Below are positions 30,501-40,613 of a DNA stretch of 64,000 nt, in pieces. The DNA is from Pelagophyceae sp. CCMP2097 (taxonomy: Eukaryota > Sar > Pelagophyceae), in the NCBI GenBank assembly GCA_026770575.1, contig MU657213.1, forward strand, positions 271,900 to 335,899. Reading direction: 5' to 3'. Below the pieces are notes generated by a model. It saw nothing but the letters and a program-made list of their open reading frames with translations. It did not search any database and had not been told where the DNA came from. How positions within the stretch are numbered: the stretch's first letter is position 1; every line of letters begins with the position of its first letter. A program made the position numbers and the translations under genes.

Positions 30501-31762
30501 CGGTGCTCCGGCGACGAAGACCCGAGGACGGGTAAAGCAGACGGCCGGATTGGACGCCACGGCAGCTGCTGCAGAGACGTGGGGGACGTCGACCGCACTT
30601 CGTCGTCGCCATCCGTCACCGCAGCCACGACGGCGGCCAAAGCCTTTTTCTTCTTCTTCTTCGTCTTCTTCACCGCCTCGTCCGGCCCCGATGCGAGGCC
30701 GTTCGTCGGCGCGGCGTCATCCGTGTCGGCGGCCTTTGGCGTTTCGTCGTCGACCAAGGCGGCAGACTGCTGCGAGTCGATGACCGCCAACAGCCCAAGC
30801 GCGTCGGTGTCGCCGGAGGCGGCGGCGCGCTGGAGGAGCCTTCGCGCTCGGACGAGGTCGAGGGGCACGCCGCGCCCGACAAGGCACGCCGCGCCCAGGT
30901 TCACCATGCCATTCGTGTCCCCTTGGGCCGCCGCCTGCTGGAACAGCTCCGCCGCCTGCACGGGGTCGGCGGCGACGCCGCGGCCCTCTTGGAGTAAGCG
31001 GCCGTACTGGTTGCACGCCGTTGCGACGCCCGCGCTCGCCTAAAATCAGACGGTCCAACGACGACTCCGGGATCACAACGCGCATCCTCCAGGTCACGGT
31101 GGTGCCCGGAGGTGCCTCTGCCGCTCTGCGTCGTCGCTGCGGCGGTCCGGGCTTGCGAGTCGCGACGCCGCTTCGCGCCGCCAGCCGCAGCCAGTGCGCG
31201 GCGCGCGCGTCGTCGCGCGCGGCGCCCTGGCCCGTCATGTGCAACATGCCCAAGCTGCACTGCGCCGAAGCCAGGCCCGCGCGCGCGGCGCGCTCGAACC
31301 TGCCGCCGAGGTTCAAACGCACAAAAGTCAAAAAGCACGGCCCCTCGCGAGCGAGGGCGCCCTTTGAGATGCCGAGGGCACGCTTTGAGAGGGGCGCCGC
31401 GCCTTCGCGGCGACGCACCAGACAGCCGCAGCCTCAAAGTCCGGCTTCCCACCCGGCTGGCCGATGCCTCGGTGGTAAAACACCTATGAGTAGATTGGTA
31501 AAACAAGTAGACGTCGCCGCGGCCCGAAGCCGACGAGCAGACCCGAAGCCGACGAGCAGGCCCGAGGCGGCCGTGGGCCTCTCTGCACAGGGAGGGCCCG
31601 CGGCCCGCGGCGTGGCGTCTGCGGCTGCTTTGTTTGAATTCTGCTTCGATCGACGCCGGCGCTCACGCCGAGCTGCTGCTGGGCGTTGGCGTCTCCCGTC
31701 TCTGCGAGCTGCTTCGTCTGCTGGAAGACTGAAGAGGCCTCGTCTGCCGCGCCGAGGGCCAT
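27542..31762 (-). CDS. Large Sel1-repeat protein (1263 residues) with two Sel1 blocks and charged linkers
   Basis: Exons 31667-31762, 31419-31483, 31167-31299 and 27542-31039 join in phase. The N-terminal block has three Sel1 repeats split by introns: KQLAETGDANAQQQLG|VFYHRGIGQ, FEAAAVW|FERAARAGLASAQC, and AAHWLRLAARSG|ASAGVATACNQYGRLLQEG. A fourth is AAELFQQAAAQGDTNGM. A long low-complexity region with Lys runs (KKTKKKKKK) and Ser/Glu stretches follows. A second, more diverged Sel1 block sits mid-protein (ALKWLAAAAEQGHGLAACQ, AAKWLEKGALLTDAANV). The C-terminal ~450 residues are Ala/Pro/Glu-rich and acidic, ending in VARTDEDW. Sel1 repeats are alpha-alpha superhelices for protein binding. The Lys runs may be nuclear localisation signals. 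There is no catalytic domain. Confidence 0.85.
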
Positions 31763-32761
31763 GGCCCCTGAAACCCGCCGCTCAGCCTCGCCGACTTCGC
31801 GCGGTCCCGCGCCTATTCGGCCGCCCCTAGGCGCAGCAGACGCGCATCGACGCCGTTCAGAGGTCGCGGGTCAATTACACGCGAGGCATGCCCTCGACTC
31901 CGAAAACAGTGGGCGAGTACGCGTCGCCAAATTTACGGATTATCAAAGCGCGAGGTTGGCCCACGGCACGCTCAGAGTCAGAAGAGGCGGCGAGGGCAAC
32001 GGCGGCCCGGCGGCGGCGAATCGGTCCGCGGCTTTGGTAGGAAGCTCGACAAAGTCGCGCCAGAACGAAGCGGTCTAAGACGCACCGGTCCTTCGAGTCT
32101 GCTGCCGCCGCGGACCTCTCGCGCGAGGCTCGTAGACCCGCGCAAAGCCAATGGACTTTTTTTTCTATGACTCCAAATTTATAGAAATTGGTTTCTCGGA
32201 AAGCGCGCCGCTCCAAATTCTCGTTTCAAACCCGAAATTTCTGTCTGAACGAGTATTTTAGGGTATTTCCACGCTCAAGGCCGATTCGAGCGTCGCCTCG
32301 CGGCGAGGTCGCTCGACGGCGTCAGCGGACGCGATGCCGAGGTCGCCGGGCCGAAACGACAGTGGAAAAGGCGCTTTTGAAGGAGAAAACGGGAAACCGA
32401 ACTGCGCGACATCTCTACAGCGCCCCCTTCAGCCTCGCCGCGTGCCGAGAGGCCCTGCACATGCCTCCGGGCGGTCCGGCCCGAGCGGCCGGCCCCTCGC
32501 GCGTCGGGGTGGCTCGGCTCAACTCATTATGTGTCAACTTGGACGATTTTTTGCGAAAACGTTCGCAGACCCAAAGTTTCAAAAGTTAAAACCCGGCTTT
32601 TCTCTCTCCGAACTCTCTGTAAATCCTTTAAAAGCAGGTCGCCAAAGCAAAGTCCCGACAACTTGGACCCGACCTCGTTCTCTGTCGCCGGCGAGCTTCC
32701 TTACGCACCGCCGCGGCGCGGGGGCCCGGAGCGCCGCCCTCGTACCCCTCGTCGCCGTCCA
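31763..32761. promoter_or_regulatory. About 1 kb between divergent Sel1 and aldo/keto reductase genes
   Basis: This long divergent spacer contains an AT-rich stretch at about 32150-32260, including a nine-T run and CCAAATTTATAGAAATTGG. Short frames on both strands lack features. Two promoters probably lie here. No RNA gene was recognised. Confidence 0.35.
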
Positions 32762-34581
32762 ATGACGCCGACTGCGCTTTTTGGCATGGTGCGCCCCCGA
32801 GATTCAAATCCCATACAAGATTCTGCGGAAGACGGCCTTTTTCCGTAGGCGAGCCTTCTCTACCTCACCGGCGCGGCCGAGGGCCTCGTGCCCAACGCGG
32901 CGGCGGTGCGTGGCCACGCCGCGATAGACGCCCATATATTTTTTTCGGTTGACCGGCAAACCGCTCGAAACGAATTCAAAACGTCCCGCGCTTGTTGTTC
33001 TGTGATTCTTCTCTCTAGGCCCGCGCGGGCGGCGCGGTGCCGGCGCCGCGCGTCCTGGCGCCGCAGGCGTCCCTCGCCTCCGACGAAGTCTTCCGGCCGC
33101 GGCCGCGGCCCGACGCGCCGCAGCACCCAGCGGCCCGTCGGCCGGCCGAGAGGAGACCCGAGCCGCAGCCGCTGTTGGCGCCGTTATGGGCGCGCAAGCT
33201 GGCCACGGCGGGCGGCGCCGCGCGGCCGGCGGCGGCCGCCGACGAAGAAAGCGTTATTGTGTCAAAGGTCGTCTTTGGGACTCTGAGACTGCACGAGACG
33301 AAAGACTCCGCCGCACTTTTAGACGAAGCCTGGCGCCTCGGCATCACGACCTTCGACTGCGCCGCCGTCTACGGCGACGGCGCCTGCGAGAAGGCCCTCG
33401 GCGCCTGGCTCCGCAGGCCGGAGACGCCGGAACTCGCGCGGCGGACGGCGGTCATTATTACAAAGGGCGGCTGCGGCAACCCGGCGAGCGGCTGGGCGCC
33501 GCGCCTGGGCTACGACGACCTGCGCTTCGAGCTCCACGAGTCGCTGAAGCGCCTCGGCCGCGTCGACGCGTACCTTTTGCACAGAGATGAGCCCACGAGG
33601 CCCGTCGGCGAAATCGTCGAGACGATGCACCGCCTCCTACAAGAGGAGCCCAGCGTGCGGAGCTGGGGCGTCTCGAACTGGGGCGCCGCTCGAATCGACG
33701 CTGCGCTGGAGTACGCGAAACGGCATGGCTTGAAGCGTCCCGAAATGTCTTCGCTCCAAGACTCGCTCGCAGAGCCAAAGCAGCGGCCGTGGCCGGGCAC
33801 CGAGGTCATGCGCGACAGCGACCGCGCGTGGTACGCGAAGTCGCGCGTCACCGTCCTCGGGTGGGAGGCCATCGGCAAGGGCTTCCTTGCGGGGAGGTGG
33901 ACCGAGTCGGACGTTTTGGAAGTGGACTCGGAGACGGACTTTGAAAAGCCCCCCGCGGACCCGGCCAAGATGGGCGAGTGGCGCGAGCAGCGGCTGACGC
34001 AGGCTTATCTGACTCCGGACAACTTTGCGAGGCGCCGGCGCGCGACGCTGTTCGGGTCGCTGCACGGCTTAAAACCGGAGCATGTTGCGTTGGCGTGGAA
34101 CTTGGCCCAAGCGTACGAGTCCCACGTCATCACGGCCACCGTCAACATCGACCACCTCCGAAGCAACATCCTCGCTTTGCAGCTCGAGCTGACGCCGGAC
34201 GACTGCGTCTGGCTGAAAACGGGCGACGAAGCCTGCACCCCCGACTGCGTGCGGCGACATTTCGCCGCCGTGCCGCACGCCGCAGCGCACGCCGCCGCGC
34301 TGCCGCACGCCGCGCAGACGCACGCGCCGGCGCAGCTGCCGCCCGCGCCGCGGCACGCCTCGCAGCTGCGCCACGGAGGCGCGCGCGTCGTGAAGAACAA
34401 CATCGTCACCGCGACCCCCGCCGCCACCGCCGCCGCCGCCGCCGCCACCACCGTCACCCCCGCCAAGCACGCGGCGAGGCCAGACGCCCCGGGCCACCAC
34501 TTCCACGGCCGCGCGCCGCAGCCGATGCCGCGCCAGTTTGCGGCGCTGCTCAACTCAACTGCGACGACGTTGCCGCGATGA
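32762..34581 (+). CDS. Aldo/keto reductase with N-terminal extension and Ala/His-rich tail
   Basis: It is an NADPH-dependent carbonyl reductase of the AKR superfamily, probably. Exons 32762-32788, 32849-32905 and 33019-34581 give about 548 residues in phase. AKR features are SKVVFGTLRLHETKDSAALL, GITTFDCAAVYGDGACEKAL (catalytic Asp and Tyr), IITKGG (Lys), DAYLLHRDEPT (His) and VRSWGVSNWGAARIDAAL, then late NAD-binding-like TATVNIDHLRSN. The N-terminal ~30 residues (LFGMASLLYLTGAAEGL) look like a signal, and the ~80 C-terminal residues repeat His-Ala and Pro-Ala. The start depends on a 27-bp first exon; if that is wrong, the gene begins in exon 2 or further upstream. The catalytic tetrad looks complete. 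Confidence 0.85.
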
Positions 34582-34937
34582 AATCTTCGAAAAAGAAAAT
34601 ATAACACGTCCCATCGCCCCCATTAGGCGACCCAAATTAGGCACACCCGATATCGACGGCCGAGGCCAAGGGAGCCACTGCACATATAAATCTGTGCGGA
34701 TCGGAGACCAGGGGGGCGCAAACTCCGCGGATGGTGCAGGAGCCTCGCATATCCGTCGCTACCTAGAGTTGGAAGCGTACGGGCGGGCGGCCGACACGTC
34801 GAAGGAAGACGAGTAATTTCCAGGCGTGGGAAACCCGTTTTGTCGCCAAATAAAACCCGGGATCCCGATTTCGATCTGAAAATCCGTGTCTCCGGCAGCC
34901 GGGTCGCGTCCGGGCAGCCGGGTCGCCCGCGGTCGCC
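34582..34937. other. Intergenic, aldo/keto reductase to small ankyrin gene
   Basis: This is 356 bp. It includes CATATAAAT at about 34683-34691, a possible TATA element some 250 bp upstream of the next ATG, and a tandem CGGGTCGC repeat near 34910-34932. No other feature was seen. Confidence 0.35.
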
Positions 34938-35602
34938 ATGCCGGCGCGTAAGCGGACGCTGTCCGAGTCGCCGATGAAGAAGGTTCGAAGGCGGATGAGC
35001 GAGAATTCGGCCTTTGACAGCCTGGACCTCCAGAGGTACGTCGCACGTCAAATCACATCCAACGATGGCTCGCGGTCCGCGCGACGTACGCGCCTCCCAG
35101 GCTGGCCTGCCGCGCCATGAGCGACGCCGTCGTCAAGTTCGCGGTGCGGCGCGACTCCCTCTGGCCGCGTATACTTGCGCGCTGACCTCTGGCCGCGTAT
35201 ACGCGCGGACGCGTTAGGCGGCCGACACCGACGACGAGCGCGGCGAGGCGCTCGCCAAGCTCGACGAGCTCCTCGCCTCGCCCGGCGCCGCGCGAGGTGA
35301 GCCCCGCCTCGAGAGGGCCGTCGCGCAAAGACGCGTGACCCACGTGTGACCCTTTAGGCCTGACGTACGCCATCGGGTCGGGCGCCGAGGACGCCAAGCT
35401 CGCCGGCCCGCCGCTGTACCTCGCCGCGCAGTTGGATTGCGCCGCCGTCGCGGCGCGGCTCATAGAGGCTGGGGCATCGATGGCTTGCGGCGTCAAGGAC
35501 GAGTCCGCCTTCGAAGTCGCGGTGCGCAACAAATCCAAGGACACGCTCAAACTCTTCCTCGACCGCATCGCCCAACTCGAGGGAAGCGACCTCGCCAACT
35601 GA
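34938..35602 (+). CDS. Small ankyrin-repeat protein (about 154 residues)
   Basis: Exons 34938-35035, 35101-35143, 35218-35296 and 35358-35602 join in phase. The N-terminus is basic (PARKRTLSESPMKKVRRRM), consistent with a nuclear localisation signal. The rest forms two to three ankyrin-like repeats: ALAKLDELLASPGAARG, then GPPLYLAAQLDCAAVAARLI and EAGASMACGVKDESAFEVAV, ending KDTLKLFLDRIAQLEG. It probably binds another protein. The introns are 61-74 bp with GTACG, GTGCG and GTGAG donors. The intron at 35144-35217 contains a 19-bp near-tandem repeat (CTCTGGCCGCGTATAC). The start is the first ATG after the upstream spacer. Confidence 0.75.
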
Positions 35603-35939
35603 AGACGCGAAGGCATGTAATGGACGCTGTGGGCCCTCTTTCAACGGCCCCATCGACGGGGCGTGCTGCTGGATCGTATGGCACGCGTGGTGCGAGTCGA
35701 CGGGCCGTGTCGTTAAAAAGACGAGCCGGCTCGCTGTCCGAGTCAAAGGGGCTTTTTTTCTCGAGTCAGCGGGGCTTTGTGCGCCGCGGCCGCTGCGTGG
35801 ATGCATGTCGCGCGGGCCTCCTTGGCGCGCGGTGCGGTGAGTTTCGGCGCGCGTCGAAGTGGCCGCGGTGCGCGACGCCGTCCTCTCGCGCCGCCGTTTT
35901 GCGGCGCGCGCCGCGTTTCCGGCGGCTTTTCAGGCGGCC

Positions 35940-36907
35940 TCACTTTACGGACGTGGCCGTCTCAGCGCGGCAATTTGCCCCGATGCCAAGGCCGTAAAAG
36001 TCGTCGGCGATGAACTCGCCCGCGTCAAACTCGTAGCCGTTGGGCTTGTGCGCGCCTAGATTCGACGGTCGGGCGGCGCTTGGGTGAGCACGGAAACGCA
36101 CCCGTCGCGGCCTGCAACTTTTTGACCAACTCCGCAGTGTCCAAGTCCCCGACCGAGTCCTCGACGGTCACGTCCATGTGACAGTTCGTGATGCCCTCCT
36201 TGACGGCGCCTAGAGCAAGCGCGTCGCGCACAAAAGCGCCGTCGGGTGAATCTCGGGGCGCCGTTTTCGCACCCTTGTGCGTGCCCATCTTGGCTCTTTT
36301 CATCGTCGAGGCGGTGCTCGGCGAGTACTGGACGAAGAGGTATTTGGGGCGCTTGCACAGGACGGACCCGCGGTTGTCCACGCCAAAGCACCTACGTCGA
36401 ATCAAATCCTCCGCGAATCAAATCCCAGAGCAAAGGCGCCCCCGCCGAGGCGTCCACGCGGAGACCCGCGCGCCAGCGCGGGTCTCCGGCCGCATCGGCG
36501 ATGTTTTCGGGGTGGCCCTGTGGCCTCTATCTCCAGACGCCGCCTCCTCGCTTCAAACCGCACCAGGCCACCTCGCTCTCCGGCAGCGCGGCCCGGAAGT
36601 CCTTCAAGCCGCCCGTGCCCGTGGTGGTGAGCTCCAGCTTTTTGCCGCATGAGGAGTACTTGCAGATGATGAACGTTGCCGGCTGCGCGTCGTCCAAGAC
36701 AGACGTCCACGCCTTCGAAATGATTTCTGGGACATCCAAAGTCTTGCCGCCCTTGCCGGCGAAGTGCGTCACTTTTGTCACCGATGCGGCATTCAAGCCG
36801 AAGCCGCCGCCGGCGCCGGCGCCGTTGGCCATGGTATTGCCGACAATCCCAAACCTCTTCGATTTCTCCGTAGCCATGCCCCGAGACTTGTCGATCAGCT
36901 CCGCCAT
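35940..36907 (-). CDS. Coactosin-like ADF-H domain protein
   Basis: ADF-H proteins bind actin filaments or monomers. Exons 36564-36907, 36273-36391, 36102-36209 and 35940-36055 give about 228 residues with agreeing phases. A 60-residue Gly/Ala-rich N-terminal extension precedes the domain. Domain landmarks are IISKAWTSVLDD, KKLELTTTGTGGLKDFRAAL, SEVAW|CFGVDNRG, KRPKYLFVQYSP, and MKRAKMGTHKG|AVKEG, which is the actin-binding helix typical of coactosin (LKRAKVSTHKA). The C-terminus is LVKKLQAATGAHKPNGYEFD. The start at 36907 is the last in-frame ATG before the conserved part that leaves a compact N-terminus; the frame is open further upstream. Confidence 0.85.
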
Positions 36908-37564
36908 CGCCGACGAAGCCGGCGGGGGCGGGAAGGGCGGGCGGGGCGCTGGGCGTCGAGCTGGCGCGGGCTCAAAAGGGACTTGACGCGAACAAATTTT
37001 TGGGCCGAAAGTTCGGTTGGATGACATCGCTCCATCCTCGCACTTAAACCCAGGGTGGATAATAAACCTTTTCGCCCCACGGACCGACCCTGTAATTTTT
37101 GGAGACGACGGGTGTCTTAGGGGAAGGCTTACGCGACGCGTGTCGTGGACGAGCAGGACGTGGACGAGCAGAGTCAGACAAGGAGCCACAGAGATCAAAC
37201 GGTTTCCAAGGGCAAAGGACGCCGCGCTCCGAGTAAGCGCACCTAGGCGTGGCGTAGAGACGGCGAGCACGGTCCTATAGACGGGCGCGCTCTGCGTCTC
37301 TCGGGCGTCTCTCGAGCGTCTCTCGCGAGCTCCTTGTCTCCTCCCGAAAGTAAAATTTGTTCCGAGTGGGAATTCAAAAGATTTAAATCAGAGCCGATAT
37401 TCACAACCGCTGTTTGAGCCCAGTGGCGGAGCCCTGGAGGCGGAGCCGGTTGGGTAGAACGCCCAGCCGCGCGACGACCGAGAGCCGGAAACAGCGGCCG
37501 TAAACTTAGGGGGGGGGATCAAGGATCTCAGGCAGTTCTCGTTGGAATGAGGCGCTGAAGGTCT
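36908..37564. other. Intergenic, coactosin-like gene to histone H3 remnant
   Basis: About 660 bp with no recognisable gene. There is an eight-G run at 37510-37517 and a triple imperfect repeat of CTCTCG(G/A)GCGTCT near 37297-37325. An AT-richer patch lies at 37360-37400. Confidence 0.4.
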
Positions 37565-38025
37565 CTATCGACGCGCCTTGGACCCGCAGGGTCGACCCGC
37601 ACGTTTGTTTCGCGTTGCGGCGGCCCCTTGGGCGGGAGCGACGCGGCCTCGGAGGACGCGTGAGGAGCATGCGTTCGGACCCTTGCGGGACCCGTCGCGC
37701 GCTGGTAGCCGGCGGGAACTGCGCTTAGGCGCCCAAAACCAACCCGGCAGCGTTACTAATGCTGGTCTGTTTCGCTGTGACGCAGCCGTCGCCGAGCCTT
37801 GGAAGCGGAGGTCCGTCTTGAAGTCCTGCGCGATTTCGCGCACGAGGCGCTGGAACGGCATCTTGCGGATCAGGAGTTCCGTCTTCTTTTGGTAGCGGCG
37901 GACTTTGCGCAGCGCGACGGTGCCCGGGCGGTAGCGGTGTGGCTTCTTGACGCCACCCGTGCCCGGCGCCGCGCAGAGTCCCGAATTGAACGCATTTGCA
38001 GCTTTGGCGTCTGTGCGGAGGCTTG
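37565..38025 (-). pseudogene. Histone H3 fragment, truncated after loop 1
   Basis: Minus-strand bases 37790-37966 encode a near-canonical H3 core: [40 protein letters not shown], then [17 protein letters not shown]. The canonical tail ([20 protein letters not shown]) is absent upstream. Instead the frame reads [15 protein letters not shown] back to a possible TTTAG acceptor at 38026. After FQGSA the homology stops: helices 2 and 3 and the C-terminal IRGERA are missing, and the frame continues with unrelated sequence to a stop at 37565. No GT donor sits at the break. No continuation of H3 was found within 400 bp. A pseudogene or chimeric variant is most likely. A real H3 variant with a distant exon cannot be excluded. 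Confidence 0.7.
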
Positions 38026-39249
38026 CTAAAACGTCGGCGGCGTCTCAGACGTGCTGCACGAGTTATGAGCACACTGCTATCACGAAGCCGCGGAGGATGT
38101 GCTTTATCACGACGCCGCATGTTCCGAGGCATGGTCATGCCTATTTGTGCGAATCACTTTGGTTTGCTGCGAGCTGTGCATCGAATCTCGTCGTATTGTC
38201 CAAGACTATACACAACGGCAGCTACGATTGCAGCGCCTCCTTACTCAGTGTAGATTTGCTGCCCGCAGCCGCCCTGGCTTGCCTTTTTATTGCGTTGGCC
38301 GATGATTTGCGTTCTGTTGCGTTTGTGCCGCTTTCGTCGGCCGCCGGCCTTGATAATGCGTTGTGGACGTCTTCCTGGGTCACGTTCGCCGCGGTGGAGG
38401 TCGGATCGATTGGATCTTCTTGAAACCATACTTTTACTTCGGTTTCTTGAGAAACGTCGCGTGCGCATCGCCGACTTTTCGCGTATCCGCGGGAATTTGT
38501 TCGGGCGCGTTGCGGTCGAGCACGGTGGCACACGAGTCGACGACTCAGCGCGTCGACCTCTCGTCGACTCGGTGCAGTTTTTTGTACACGCGCGCAAATG
38601 TATTTTGCTTCTTGGAATGAAACGTTCTCAAAACACACGTAAAGTTGTGCACCGGTTCAGCGTGCAGTTAGACCGGCGTCGCCTCTCTAGTCGCGCGCGT
38701 AGTACGCAGCAGCGCGACCTTTTTCATAGCGTCTTTTATCAGAACGACGACGGCGCACAAATATTCCATTTTTCGGCACATTTCATGCACCGTTGCGCTT
38801 GGAACGTCCTTCCGCACGTGTTGCGATATGACCACCGTCCGATTCGGAGTGTCAGCTCGGTGCTCGCTCTGCTGAGCTGTCTACTCTTCCTCAACTTTCA
38901 TAAATGAGATACACACAGACACAGTGGAACGCATCACACTGCCACCATCAGAAGACGCCTCCGTTCCAACGTGTTATCAAACGAAGTGCCTCGTTTCGAA
39001 ACGAAGAATCCTGTCCATGGGTGTGAGGCATGATCGGCCGACGAGGTGGTGTCGCATGAAACGATGGCGTGTCGTGGCATGTCGTTAATGTCGTCAGCAA
39101 CGGCGTTTGGCTAAGTCAGGACGAGGATTTGTTCTCGTGTTCTCGCCGCTTTGACTTGATCTGAACTGAGCGGCGGTGGAGCCAGCACCGTGTGGGCCGG
39201 CGCCGCGCGCGGCGTGGCACTGGCAGTGGCAAGAGGCTCAGCTAGAGCA
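38026..39249. other. Lower-GC region with no supported gene
   Basis: About 1.2 kb is distinctly AT-richer than its surroundings. Overlapping open frames exist on the plus (38290-38907) and minus (38222-38638) strands, but neither has recognisable features. The composition shift suggests a different origin, such as old transposon or inserted DNA. No inverted terminal repeats were found. Confidence 0.4.
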
Positions 39250-40329
39250 ATGGCGAACCGCCTCGCCGTGATGGGCGACCCCCCAGCATCCGCCGCTCCA
39301 AAGCCGTGCTGCGTCTGCGACGAGCCGGGCGGCAAGCACTGCACCAAGTGCAAATCGCGGCATTATTGTAGCAAGGCGTGCCAGCTCATCGACTGGTACG
39401 AGCGCGGGCACAAGGCGCAGTGCAAGCAGCTCGCCGCTGAGTTTCAGGACCGCCTCCTCGACGAACTCCTGCCGAAGAGGCTGAAGATCAAGGAGGAGCC
39501 GGTCATCGTCGAGGACGTCGCGCCGGCAGCTGGTTCCGAGGCGGCGCCGCGCTTATCGGCTGCTCGGGCGACGGCGCTGGTCAAGCCCAGGGCGCTTGAC
39601 GACGCCACGCCGGGCTACAGGCGGGGCACGTGCGCCATCTGCTTAAACGTGCTTCCATTTGAAGCTGACAAACAGTTATTCTACACTTGCTGCTGCAATT
39701 CGATTTGCAGTGCTTGCTCCGACAAGTGCGGCGAGTACGACACGCGGTGCCCGCTCTGCCGAGCCTCAAGGGCCGTTTCGCATGCCGAGACGCTGAGCCG
39801 GCTGCAAAAGCACGTGGACGAGGGCAACGTCTCGGCGCAGTTGCAGCTCGGCAACATGTACCGTGACGGTCACACGGGTCTCAAGCAGAACTCGAAGCGG
39901 GCGGGCGAGTTGTACAAACTTGCTGCGGCACAAGGACACGCACCGGCGCAGTTTACGTTGGGGTGTTATTACATTGAACGAGAGGGTGGCGACCAGATGG
40001 ACCTCGTGGCCGCCGCGCACTCGTTTCGACGCGCAGCCGACCAAGGGCTTTCTAAAGCTCAATCCAATCTCGGACACATGACATACAACGGCAAGGGCGT
40101 GGCGCAGTCGTACTACGAGGCCGTGCGGTGGTACCGGCTCGCCGCGGCGCAGGGCGACGCGTGCGCGCTCGCCAACCTCGGCGCATGTTATGTGAAGGGC
40201 CACGGCGTGCCGCAGGATTTCGACGAGGCGCTGCGCCTCTACAAGCGCGCCGCGGCACTGGGAGCCGCCGGCGCCGCGGCGATCGTCGAAAGGGCCGCAG
40301 CGCGGCTCGCGGAGGCGCGCGCTCTTTGA
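39250..40329 (+). CDS. MYND-type and RING-like zinc finger protein with Sel1 repeats, paralogue 2
   Basis: A single exon gives 359 residues from the ATG at 39250; an alternative start at 39271 would match paralogue 1 better. The MYND finger (CCVCDEPGGKHCTKCKSRHYC then CQLIDWYERGHKAQC) and the second Cys-rich module (CAICLNVL...CCCNSICSACSDKC...CPLCRAS) are as in the gene at 14485. Sel1 repeats follow: AQLQLGNMYRDG, AGELYKLAAAQGHAPAQ, AAHSFRRAADQGLSKAQSN, AVRWYRLAAAQGDACALAN and ALRLYKRAAALG. The zinc-finger part is far better conserved between paralogues than the Sel1 part, which suggests constant core function with diverging partners. It probably works as an adaptor or ubiquitin ligase. Confidence 0.9.
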   Translation: MANRLAVMGDPPASAAPKPCCVCDEPGGKHCTKCKSRHYCSKACQLIDWYERGHKAQCKQLAAEFQDRLLDELLPKRLKIKEEPVIVEDVAPAAGSEAAPRLSAARATALVKPRALDDATPGYRRGTCAICLNVLPFEADKQLFYTCCCNSICSACSDKCGEYDTRCPLCRASRAVSHAETLSRLQKHVDEGNVSAQLQLGNMYRDGHTGLKQNSKRAGELYKLAAAQGHAPAQFTLGCYYIEREGGDQMDLVAAAHSFRRAADQGLSKAQSNLGHMTYNGKGVAQSYYEAVRWYRLAAAQGDACALANLGACYVKGHGVPQDFDEALRLYKRAAALGAAGAAAIVERAAARLAEARAL

Positions 40330-40613
40330 CTCCTCGGTCCACACGACCCTATCCGCGGCCGGCGAGCATCGACCCGTCCCTTTGCGGCCGACTCTGTAAC
40401 TCGACGACCGACTTTGGAACGCACGGCCGCGTAAAAGCCCGTCGGAGGCGCCGCCGGCTCGGCGAAAATCCCCTCGCCGGCCCGGGTCCGTAGAGTGTAG
40501 AGGTCTCGGACAATGGCGAGCCTCGAATCTTGGTCGGGAGCACGGGACCTGCCACGGGCGTCCTCCGCGAGTCGCGAGGCATGCCTTATCTCAGAGGGTG
40601 CACTTCCGCGGGG

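Noticed and set aside
32800..32830. GATTCAAATCCC, resembling a tRNA T-arm
   Set aside because: No acceptor stem or anticodon arm could be formed around it. It lies in an intron of the aldo/keto reductase. The same words at about 58125 are in coding sequence.
37725..38138. Alternative frame reading through the histone H3 block
   Set aside because: It is offset by one base from the H3 frame and yields a Pro/Arg-rich product; the H3 frame carries the conserved residues.
38290..38907. 205-codon open frame on the plus strand
   Set aside because: The minus strand has an overlapping open frame of similar quality, neither has recognisable domains, and the region looks non-coding.
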